Assembly: GCA_033030425.1 (NCBI GenBank)
Contig: JAUFSD010000004.1
Span: 1,364,001-1,428,000 of the forward strand
Length of the DNA: 64,000 bases
Direction: 5' to 3'
From: Verpa conica
Lineage: Eukaryota; Ascomycota; Pezizomycetes; Pezizales; Morchellaceae
Shown: in pieces, positions 25,856 through 36,915 of the stretch
Numbering within the stretch: position 1 is the first letter of the stretch
Layout of the letters: each line of letters starts with the position of its first letter
Made by a program: the position numbers and the translations under genes
Notes under the pieces: model-generated
Told to the model about the DNA's origin: nothing
Database searches by the model: none
The model's input: the letters and a program-made list of their open reading frames with translations, nothing else

Positions 25856-26721
25856 ACAGGGTGTGTACCCACTCTCAAGGCCGGTTAATGGCTGGGTGTT
25901 TTGCCTGTTCTTTAGTTTCTTGTTCTTATTCCCCTCTCTAATTCGGTTGGGAACGGATAACATGTTTGTGGGCGTTTATGAGTGCTTAAAATGGACGGTG
26001 GGTAGATACACATGACTTTTATTTTGGCGAGATAGTTGATAGAGTCCTGAATGAAGAATATACATATGGTGCGAAGACTACTTTGCAGTTAGGTAGCACT
26101 GAGCTCCCTGCCCAGGTCTAAACCGCACGTCGCTAGCTAAGCAATTTCATCGGTTTATGCCTTTCTATCAATTCATGGGAGCTGTGAGTTCAAGTGCAGA
26201 GTGGCCAATACATTTCCGGTGAACTTTGATCGGACTTGAAAAGAAATTACACCACTTGTCTAACCATGATGTATTCCCCTATAATGGTACCTAGTGTTTT
26301 GATTTTCACTTTGTTTTTTTGCTTCTCACTATTGTTAAATTTTGTAAGTAACCAGGGGGGATTCTGAATGACTAGAACATTGAAGGCTGAGTCACTGAGT
26401 ATAATGGCCTAAAGCATCCTCTACCTATAATGCTAATATTAAGGCATACAATATACCACATAAGTATTCGAGGCATTGACAGAGCACAAGCCTAGATCAG
26501 AGCTGTAAAAATTTTCCTCCCATGCCCTTATTCCATAATAGACAAGTCCCAGCTCAGAACTATTTGTTTAGAGTAACAGACTAATGTAACAACCCTCTTT
26601 CTCGGCATTTCCCGTGCGGCTCCTAAAAGCTTGTTTCCTCTTGGCATTCCACAACGTCATATCCCAAGAGACAACCCCGAGTCTTTACACCACAGCTTGT
26701 AAAAAAGGACAGCCCACAGCA
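25856..26721. other. Intergenic, no gene recognised
   Basis: About 870 bp between two plus-strand genes. I see no gene or repeat. Confidence 0.5.
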
Positions 26722-28255
26722 ATGGACCACTTTCAAACAGAAAGTAACACTGAAGTCATAACCTCTCCGATATCCGTAAACTCACAACCTTCGGCACTTC
26801 CCCGCACTTACCTCCCTGCGTCATGTGAGCCCCCATCTGCGACGAAACCACCACATCAAGTTATATGGCTCGTAAGACTCCTCCCTTAAGTTGCTCTTAT
26901 GGCCCTCTACTCTTGATTAATATGAGGGGGGGGTGGGGTGAGAAGGTCTTTGGCGCAACTGGTCACCTTGGTCGCTCCATCTGTCGTGTTGCGCTTAAGC
27001 GTGGCGATTTAGTGACGGCTGTCGGGAATAAGAATGTACCGGCGGAGGAAATGAGTATGTCGGGGTGGCACAAGAACTGTCAGGGGTTGGTTTGTGATGT
27101 GAGGATTGCAGAGACAGTAAAGGAGGTGTTTGAAAAGTGTTTGGGGTACTGGGGGAAGGTAGATAGGGTTGTTAAGTATGTCTACTACTGCGTGGAACAT
27201 TCATAGGGGTGTCAACGATTGACGGGCATACTTGGAGTTTAGTTGCACAGGATATGGTATGTTCCCTTGTTTTGAAGCACTAGGCGAGCATAGTACAGGT
27301 TGTTGAGTAGGGTGAGTAGGCATAATCGGTGCCTGCGAAGACCAAGATGAACACGAAATCCGTGCGCAGTTCACCACAAATACCATCGGTACAATCAACA
27401 TAATCCAAGCCACCATCCCATACTTCCGCAGCATTGCCTCTGGTCGTTACCTCCTCTTTTCATCTACAGCTGGAACTCAAGGTATTCCTGGCCTGGGCCC
27501 CTACTGCGCAACTAAATGGGCACTCGAGGGTCTTGCGGAAAGTTTAATGTATGAAGTTGAGCCGTTGGGGGTGAAAGTAACGATTGTGGTGCCCGGGATG
27601 AGTAGAAGGGATGAGCCGGACGAGGCGCTTCATGGGCCCGCACCAATGTGGGGTCACTTTTTGTTGAAACCACCAGCAGACGCTTATAGAGCTACTAATA
27701 GCCCTGCCCAACATGCGACGAGGATGATTGATTGGTTGAAGTATAGGGAGCCGACTAGTGCGGTTAGGTGCGCGGAGATTGTGTGGGAGGTGAGTACAAC
27801 GTTTTTCACTTGGTTCAAGTTACATGTGTCGTAAGAATCTTGCTTGTGTTTTACCATAGTAGAAGGACAGCAAGTCTAAGTAACTATATAGTGGGATGGT
27901 TGAATGGGTGGGCGGGGGCTATAAACCTCGTAGCAGCCAACTCGGACCCACTAGCCTCCAGTTATACTTAATATATAAATATCTAGAAGGTCTTAACTAA
28001 ATGCTTACCCCCCTCTTTTATAATAAACAGCTAGCCCACTGTACGCACCCACCCCTCCGTCTCTTTGTAGGTAGCCATGCCGTCGAGGCGATTAGAGACC
28101 GCTTACGTTCTACAATAGAGGAGGTCTGTATCGCAGTTTGATCTACAGTTTCCCCATTTTTCGCTAATATTTAATAGATTGAGGACTGGAAACATTTAAA
28201 TTTTGTTAGTAAGAGTGAAGATGGAGATGGGAACGCTAATGGGACGGACCTGTAG
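26722..28255 (+). CDS. Short-chain dehydrogenase/reductase
   Basis: Six exons: 26722-26871, 26946-27175, 27243-27256 (14-nt micro-exon), 27320-27789, 28031-28123 and 28178-28255; 344 residues. The first splice joins VIWL to VFGATGHLGRS, rebuilding the usual Rossmann start; reading through gives a poor N-terminus instead. The micro-exon supplies CTGY, completing VVNCTGYGIIGACED, the place of the classical NNAG motif. Ser (LLFSSTAG) and YxxxK (YCATK) of the active site are present, followed by ALEGLAESLMYEVEPLGVKVTIVVPG. Fungal SDRs of this type act on diverse carbonyl or alcohol substrates; the substrate cannot be inferred. Unusual: GATGHLG replaces the standard TGxxxGxG, and CTG replaces NAG. 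The N-terminal 40 residues before the fold are Pro/Ser/Thr-rich, so the start could be internal. Confidence 0.85.
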
Positions 28256-30128
28256 AATTTATGAGATGGTAGGGTAGTTTATATTCCAAAGGTAGTCGGA
28301 TATTTCTTATTATATTGTTTTTATGTAACTTATTCGAGCGGGGGAGATACATCACTAAATTCTCCTTTCCTTTACTAGTGAATGAATGAATTAATCATAG
28401 GTACATGTAGTTCCACTTACTAGTAACCACCTAGGTGAAACATTTTTAGTAGCTTACCAGTACTTATCCTTTTCTCTAGTGATGCTGAACCCCAAAGTTA
28501 GTGCCTTTGTTCATCGGTCAATTTTAGCGGTCAGAATATTCCACCAGGCAAAGGGATAACTTGAAGAAGTCTAATATATTCATAGCAAATCACTCGATAA
28601 AATAATACCCCCAACACTCCTGTCCCGTAAGCCAGAGTGTTTACCGCACCCCACTCTCCAAGATTATTAACGAAAAATATATAGACTATAAAGCAATCCA
28701 GTACTTAGGGTACTAGCCTAGTATATTACTCAGACGGTATAAGACTTCAGTATCACTCCCCCCAGCCATAGTCTCACCAGAGAATAAGCTCGTAAACTAG
28801 TAATACAAGCCCACTGGTCCAAAAAAACCACACACAAACCAGTCAATCCAAGGGTTGGTAGTGTGGTAGTGCGGTAATCCCACACATGACTCATACAGGT
28901 TCCAACCTGCCGGACACAACCCCGAATACGAGACCAGATTAGTGACAAGGATACATAACAAACTAACTCCCTAACCTAACCCACCCACCACTCATAATAT
29001 GCAAGATAGAATTTTGACAATATCACGGTAATATTTTCCTTTCCTTTTTTGTATAGTCAGGACTAACTACCTTTGTACTAGACTAAAGCCATCGCAGGAT
29101 CAAGTCCACGGATACCAAGGCGGGGCGATGCCGTTGAGGGGGCATTTCCAGGTGGTATAAACCACCCCCGCCATTCAAGTCCCTGGTTTCCAAGGGCCAT
29201 CTGTTTATATGATATCTTTGAGTGGCTTGTAATAGCATTTCATCTTCCTGATAATAAGTGTGCTAGACTAGTTTGTGGTTGAGTGATTCAAAATCACTCG
29301 AATTCGCTCGAGATTCTCCTACAGAATAGATTAGAATAGCTAGGTTAGAGCCTTAATTGGCTTAAATAAAAAGTTAGCTTAATGAGCTCCCGAGGTTACC
29401 AAAGTAGAATGTATGACTTGAATTATCCATACTCCACTCCTAGTCATGAAACGTATAAGCTTATTTTGTGTTATACCCTTAGGGGTTAAGATTTCCCAAA
29501 GAGAGTTACACCATTGGGTGTCATTCTAATCTTGACCACTAGGACCTGACCCAAACCATCACAAAAGATGTTACATAGCTCACCCAGTAACAATTATCTC
29601 AAACCATTAGATTACGACCTAGAGTGATGACCATCTGAATATAAGACCCTTTCTTATAGGTCCCACAATAACGGTTTATCATACCTACGTCGATCAATCA
29701 AGCAAGGCTAGATTTACCTATAATACACTCTCTTATAATATCCAAGATTATAAGAAAAAAAATGTTTGTCTACCGCCTATCACTACAATATGCAAATTCC
29801 AGCCAAAAAAAACCAGATACCCTTTTATATATGCTACCAGAACATGCACCCTAGAGACCATACAAAGAAATTTGCCTTGCTAATTGACACCAAGAATATA
29901 ACACATCCAAAACAATAAAACGCCGGGGTGAACGTATATGTCCATAAAACTACAGACTACACCAATAAAATAATTCTAGGTACAGGGCTCTTCCTACCAA
30001 CTGAGCCCTATTCTTCACTTTTAAAATAAAATAAACCTTAACTCGACCTTGATCTTGGCCAGAAAACCTCTAGTAATATATTTAGATTGATTTGAGGGTG
30101 TCAAATAAGGAACCCTTGATACACCACT
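28256..30128. other. Convergent intergenic region, AT-rich
   Basis: About 1.9 kb between the stops of the SDR (+) and F-box (-) genes. AT-rich with frequent TA steps. A small perfect hairpin, 8-bp arms GAGTGATT/AATCACTC, lies at about 29,281-29,299. No gene recognised. Confidence 0.45.
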
Positions 30129-31874
30129 CTAAATCTCAGGGCTCGAAGGAGGGCTTGTTGTCTGGGAACGAGGGGACTCAGAGTCCGAATCCGATGAAGA
30201 ATCCGATATTGCTGCTGGCGAACAGCCTGTATTTATCGTGAATACAGGTGGCATAAAGTCCCAAAGCATCACAGTTTTATCATCAGATACACTGACGAAA
30301 AAACACGGATCCACCTAAATCAAAAAAATTTCAGCATGTTATAATTTAAAAAATTTAGTAGAAGGATTGTAGGTGCTTACAGCTAGAGAATTGACATCTC
30401 CCCGGTGTTCAAAAGGCTCGCAGATAGGAGTACCATCTTCTTTGAACAGTCGAACGGTCTAATAAGTGCATTAGAAACTAAAAGCACTGACTTCATATGC
30501 GCTATACTAGAAAGGACACATACATAATCAAAAGATCCCGTAAGAAATACCCCGTCCATAGCGCCTAGGCATCTCACAGACGATTCGTGGGCTCTTTCTA
30601 CCAATAAATCCGATCTGGGTGTCCAAATCATACTTGAATTAAAGTTTCCAACACTATAAACCGAGAAATCTGGCCATGCCACTAAAAGATCACCCCCATC
30701 ACGTGATGGGTGCAGGAGGCAAAGTTGCTCAGGTGGTAAATCTAATGTAGCGGCAGAGAATGATTTTATAGTTATCTCCCGCTCACCGTATTCCCATAAA
30801 TCCCTTTTATTACTGCGGTCCATCTTCCGTGAAATTGGTGTCACCTGGGAGACCAGATTAGATGAAGTGAAGAGAAATGGTTTTCGGTAGTGCATGGAAA
30901 GGTTTTTTTGCCGAAAAGGGCCGTTGTTCGGTATTTGGATATTAAGGAGTAGCTGGGGGCAGTATTCTGCTTTAGAAGGGTTCTCTGGGGAAAGGGTGTC
31001 GGTCTTTGGGGCGCCTATGTCCCAAAATGAAATCTCGCCACTATGGCACCCCACAATACATGTCGTACCTTCTAAGAGTATGCTGATGACAGGTGAGGGA
31101 ACCGGGAAACTTGCGACTAACGAAAAGGCTCGATCTTCGACAGGGCCATCTCCGGTATCTCTACGAGCAATATGCACCATCATGTGCTGCATTTCGCTCC
31201 GGTATTAGTATATTTTCTTGAATACTAACCCCCAAAAGACACCGGGAAATTTGGTTTAGTACCCATGTTCCAACAACCAAGTGATCGCCTGCTAATGCCA
31301 TAGCAGACGCTGCAGGACGTGGATTCGGGACGTTTTGATTGCCGTCATCTTCCAAAAGGAAGCTACTGACCACTTTCTCTGTTTGGGCGTTCCAAAATAC
31401 TACCTTCCCAGAGAGATCCCCACTTACAACCAGATTATAAACCGGATCGATCAAAGCTGAAAGAACCACATCTACATGCTCCAAGGAAACATTTAGATTG
31501 ACCTTTCGCCACGGTATTCCACTTTTCCATTGTTTCAAAAGATAGAGATCTCGGAGAGCCAAATCGCGGAGTGATGGCGAATCCGAAAAATATGAAGATG
31601 CTGACAGCCGCGGAAACCTTCGAAGCAGCTCTTGAGCTATATTTGCCTTTGGAGGTATTGGGTCCCGTCCGTGCGTAATATTATTATACTTTTTTAGGAG
31701 GTGGGAAATGTATAAGGAGTCGTCAATGAGTGTGTGAGAACGCCATGTACGACTGACCGCGGAACATGTGAAAATATCTTTAATATCGAGCAGTGAAAGG
31801 ATGAGTCTTGAAAGTTCGAGAGGAAGCTCTGAAATGAAATCCCTGGTCCACTGTCTTCCTTCGAAGGTTGCCAT
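30129..31874 (-). CDS. F-box protein with WD40-type repeats
   Basis: Four exons on the minus strand: 31230-31874, 30524-31186, 30381-30458 and 30129-30314; 523 residues. The N-terminus holds an F-box, FISELPLELSRLILSLLD then FTCSAVSRTWR (about residues 13-46), the SKP1-binding module of SCF ubiquitin ligases. WD-like blades follow: VYNLVVSGDLSGKVVFWNAQ, CIVGCHSGEISFWDIG, RCLGAMDGVFLTGSFDYTVRLFKEDG and FFVSVSDDKTVMLWDF. Introns 1 and 2 have good branch or donor sites, and the second rebuilds SFDYTVRLF exactly as a WD blade. The tail is Ser/Asp/Pro-rich and probably disordered. The plan suggests a substrate receptor of an SCF ligase; the substrate is unknown and I could not match it to a named orthologue. 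Confidence 0.88.
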
Positions 31875-34800
31875 AATTGCTGTACTTGGTCTGGAGAACT
31901 TGGATTGACTTCCTAATACTTAAAAAAAATTAGGATGGTGTGGGTAGCGATTCGGTCTAGGGGTGTTTTTGCATCAAGAGATCTGGAGATCAGCCCCCAG
32001 TTTGCTCACTGGGCAGTGTAAGTATGCAAAAAAAAGAGAGTTTTTGTTGGCTTTACGGAAATTTTGCTCCATCAACGAGAATAAGAGGGGCAGTTAAGAA
32101 AGAATGACAGCTTACATGTGGTTGATCAAATGAGGGGGCGATGCTCATAATGATATATGAGTAGAGTATAAATAAGACTACCTGAATTCCGTTCTAAGGG
32201 CATATGCAGGACAAAGCTTTCTGCTTTAATCCTCTCGGCAAATCACTGCCAACAGCCGATTGGCGGCAGCCAAACCCAGATAGGATTTGACCTGCAGGGG
32301 TACTATGCGTTCCTGTGTACTCTGTCCTGGGGTAAATAGCACAGTGTGATAACGTCTACAAGACAAGCCGAAACCTCAAACAGGCGATGGAGAAACTAGC
32401 AGAAGTGAGTGAGAAACAGGGGGTATGGGCCTGGTTGTATAGTTCGGTGTAACTGATGCGCAGATTCGGAAAGACATCGTACGAGTATGATGCTCGTGGA
32501 ATATCTTTATGAGATGGGGAGGTGGCATCATATCCTCCGCATCTTTATCTTCATTTCGAGGTCTTTCCAGGGTGTTTTTTCCTTCGATCTGTCAAACAAA
32601 GCTACAAACACCCACCGGAGCCCTCTCTTTTCTCCGAAGGTGAACTTAGCCGAATCAGGTCAGAGCCTGTACTTCCATTTGATGAATAAACAGGGTGTAC
32701 GTACCTCTGTAACACACATACACGATGCGATCGCTAAGGGGACCCGATAATAATCTTTCCCCAACCCTCTAAACCCTTGGTATGGTATACATATACTTTT
32801 TGTGTCCGAATTGTACGACGTCGAGAACAAAGCGCGCGACAGCCTTCTGGCTACAGCGGATAATATGTACAGCATTTCCAGCTAACTTTAAGCATACGGG
32901 TAGTTGCAGGGTCTGTGTGAACGCGGCGGATAAACGCGATAAAGGCCTGCCATCTCATAAATTGAAGACCCTATATATAGTCGGCTACTTCAGTTCATCG
33001 CATTGAGAGTATCTGTACGTACAACGATACCGGAGTCGCCCTTCCTCGAGCGAGAGTCTGGAGCCCGGGCTGTACTACAGACGTTGAAGGCTTACTCGGT
33101 TCCTATGGCAAATCACGTTGCTGTCTCTAAGACATATGGCGGGGGTTTGCCTAACCCCGCATTCCGAATGCCGAACGGCAAAGTTCCTTTAAGATATACC
33201 CTATCAGAACTCAAACCTGTCATCCTAGGCTCCAAGATGCATTTTATGCACATGAGAGAACTAAATTGTCCGCCAAATTACCTAACCATAGCACATAGTG
33301 GCAGCGCCATACCCATGTTGGTTGCTACATAGTTACTAACAGGTCCTGTGCGCAGTTTTTTAGATTATTGGTCCTTTCACGAGAACCATATGTAAAAAAG
33401 TGAAGCCTTAATTTTACAAAAACTTCGTGTCATCAGGTCGCTTCATCCTTCCTTATTTCGAGGCTCCTACGGGTTGTTCCTTTGGTGAGACAACCCAGGG
33501 TTCGGGGTGCCGAACGGCATTTGCAAAAGGTTGTCTGGCAACATTCCACTGTGGATCAGGATTACTATCGATATCGCATAAAGACTCGTGGATTTTAGTA
33601 GTTCTGTCTAATCACTAAACTAGAACCTATAGACTTAGTCTATAGTGCCACAGATGTGGTTTTCACCTATGTGGCTTGCACGCAAATTGTCTTAAACAGC
33701 GTGCCTCCTCGCAGCATAATAACAGTGTGTTCAAACAAAACCGACATGCCGCTTGGTCTAGAACTACATCATATTACATGATAAGATAGGTGACATTTTG
33801 TTTAGTATTACGGGCATATTTCTTCTGTGGTACAAACAGTAATATAATCAGTGCCATATTTAAAGTTCTGACGCGGTAAAAATTTTGATGCTACTCTAGT
33901 CAGCAGGTACAATCTACGAAATCGAGCTCCTACAGTGAGCGAAAAACGCTTTTTGCAGATAAAAAATCGAGGGATCTTATGTGACAAGTCAAATAGCCAA
34001 AGTCACACCCACACGTAGATAACTCTTAGGACTGCCTCCCAGAGCTATTCGTATGCTTGGATACTATTGTACATATATTACTGATCACCTCCCTAAGTCT
34101 TCCTCTCATAAGCAACAAACTCGATAAAAGCCAGGCCGTCACCGCTAAAGATACTTGGGTTAGCCCTGTAATACCAGTAAAAAATTAGTAGTCAAACCTA
34201 CTAGCACAATGGTACCGATTCTTCATCTCCTAATAATATTTTTAGGCCCGGAACAGAGTCAATAAAGCATGAATCGGGTTCCTTGCATATCTCTTCCTCA
34301 TTTTTGGAGGCCGCAAAGTCTTATAATTTATCCCTGCATGGATGCAAGGGGGAAAAATGCAAATTTCTGTGATGCGCGGTACGATAGATTAGGGCGGCAG
34401 CCGACCAGAGCGATTCCAGAAGGCGTTCTCTTTGAGATGCAAGTTCAACCGCTTTCTATAACCCCTTGAATACTGACAGATGATGGCAAGAGAAATGAGG
34501 GGAGGTATATCCAGTGTTCTCTTATGAAACAGGCGATATGGATATTTAGGTTTACCTACACATATCCCTAGCCAAAATTATATAACCATTCACATACCAG
34601 GAGCGATAGTAGATACATTCAAGTAACGCAGGGGCTGGTCGGCGAAAAGCGAGAATACAAGCCCTTTTAACCGGCCTCACCAACACCGACTTCCAATGAA
34701 CCCTTATAACGTATCGTAGAAGCAGAATTGCCTAAACCATAACCGCACGGGCCTCATAACTAAGAGAAGATCCTTGCCAGATTCCTGGTTTAATACGTAC

Positions 34801-34974
34801 CTTTATGTGAATAACGCTAGGAAGAGATTGAAAAAAATATAATAGAGGCACTCGCTAACATAATGGGGCCTAGAACATTGATAGAACAGCCGATTCAATA
34901 ACTTAAAAATTATAGTAGGGTAGATTGATAGTCAAGTGTTCCTCGATAGCCAGCGAAACATAACTAGTCACACC

Positions 34975-35116
34975 TCGCTATAAGAAACCTTTTCCAGGCC
35001 AATCCGGATTTTTCCACACCAAATCTACTCTTGCTATAAGGGATATCTTTAGAAAACTTGTTATAAGAAACGAAATCCGCTGAATACTTGGCGTTTCTTA
35101 TATCGAGGTGCAACTG
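34975..35116. mobile_element. pogo/Tigger-type MITE, copy 2 (about 142 bp)
   Basis: Same family as the element at 10349-10532, in the opposite orientation. The left end reads TAGTCACACCTCGCTATAAG (first base C changed to T); the right end is the complement of CAGTTGCACCTCGATATAAG and is followed by TA. The inside aligns closely to copy 1 over the shared part, but about 40 bp of copy 1 is missing, including two of its internal CTTATAGCAAG-like motifs. No coding capacity. Confidence 0.82.
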
Positions 35117-36729
35117 TATAATACTAAAAGCAACGCCGCTTCGTTTATATTCAAATGAACTACGCTATCTAAAATTAAAAAGATGATGTTTGACCAATCA
35201 AGCTGATAGGAATATCAAAATTAGCTAGGCCCTCCTATGAGCCTCCTAGATATTACAATAAAATTGGGCACCCATATCCCATCCGAGCTTAGAGCTTTGG
35301 CGCGAGGGCAATAAACTACGTAGGTAACCCCAAAGTACCAATAGAATACCCCAACTTCCATACTTCCTCTTTCTTTTGAAGCATGGATACGCCAGAAATT
35401 TCAATATCAACTAGAGCCCTATAGTTAGATATTACTAAGATCCTTATATATAGGCCCAAACCCCAAGACTATTCGCGGTTGGACTGATGAGCTAAACCCA
35501 CCCCAATAGCAGACAGCGCAGACGCAAAAAAGCGGTCAAGGTCGCAAAATTCAACAGTCTTAGTCACTACAGGTCCTATAAAAGACTTGACCTAAATAGT
35601 TACTAAGTCCCTAGCTTCTATTTGACATGATTTATAGCGGTTTATATTCCGCGGAGATCTCGTATTCGGTTTATGGAAGCGGCGGAATTTCTTCCGATAC
35701 TCAAATAGGTAGGTACGACGGTGATGTTAGTTATCACCAGAATAAGGTTGTGGGTTGCAACGTAAAAAACCCCGGCTCATATTAATTATGTATAGTATGG
35801 TTAGATTAATCTGGTTTTAGGATCGATCCACATACTTCTACATTACCGTTTTTGCCCAGCCTTAGGGGTCTTAATGAGCTGGCAGTTGAGTAAACGTAGC
35901 AAAGTTTACCCTAGGTGACAGCTCTAAATAATTATAGCTCACAGATTTCCAAACCAGTAACCGAGAACATTATCCTATTACCACACCAATGTAGAACATC
36001 CAGCGAGTTTATCGGTTTTGCCACTTGCGAGTCAACTCCCGTAATTAACCAAGCAAATGTATCCAGTTGTGACCTTCCATGGCGAGTCCACACAGATTGA
36101 TGAAACGGGCGACAGCCCACTATGTAGTGACAAGTGAGATAGCGCTAAGGCTTTCGACTAAAACCAAATATATGACTCGGTTTAATATGCAACATATATA
36201 AGTAATCGTCTATATAACTCGTTTTAATTCTGCCACGAGTACCCTAACGATAAAAACATCAAGGCTAGAACAAAGGGCCTAGCCTTATTCCCTAAATTCT
36301 AGCAAAAAATCGATGTGTGACAAACATAAGCTATAAGGCTACAGCGGATTTTAGAACCCCAGTCATCTTATGGTCAGTCCTGACCAACCATAATTCAGTG
36401 ATAGCAGCAGTGAACCCTAACTGGCCAAACTTATCCAGGATCTTTGATATCTACCGTGATATTCCCTGTAGTCATCACCCTTAGAGCTACACAGCCTTAG
36501 TGTGATATTACAGAAGGTTGCAGAACCAGGTGGCGGATTAGGAGATCTAGTAATTCGATAACAGATACGAGTAGAAAACCGGGTGATACACCCTGTGTCT
36601 CGGAAAAATATTCCTCCATTGCAGATATTACATAACTGCGCCTCACGGGAGTAACGGTTTCGCTTCTCTCGGCAACCGCGAGAAGGTTCCTCGGCTATTT
36701 GTTTGCGTCATTTCCAACTCACCGGAATA

Positions 36730-36915
36730 CCGTATAAACTCGATAAATTGGCTATGCGGGCGTCAACGCCACCTATGTTTAATAGTGTTCTCTAAACTTC
36801 CTCTAAACCCATCAAAGCTAGCTCATGATAATAATCCTTACGATCAGATAGCAAGTTTGCATTTGATAGGAAGTGGCAGCGACGCCCGCATAGCCAATTA
36901 ATCGAGTTTATACGG
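36730..36915. mobile_element. Second MITE family: 186-bp TA-flanked element with about 43-bp terminal inverted repeats
   Basis: The left arm starts CCGTATAAACTCGATAAATT and continues through GGCTATGCGGGCGTC. The right arm is its near-perfect inverted copy, ending AATCGAGTTTATACGG. Over about 43 bp the arms differ at only a few positions. TA lies directly outside both ends (36728-36729 and 36916-36917), as expected for a Tc1/mariner-like insertion. The roughly 100-bp centre has no coding capacity. No other copy found in this window. Confidence 0.82.

Noticed and set aside
26865..27206. Unspliced start of the dehydrogenase at 26865
   Set aside because: It gives a non-family N-terminus; splicing 26872-26945 instead produces the normal VIWLVFGATG strand.
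32487..33332. Frames of 87-109 codons in the gene-poor block
   Set aside because: No recognisable domain, no splice context, and no continuity with neighbouring frames.
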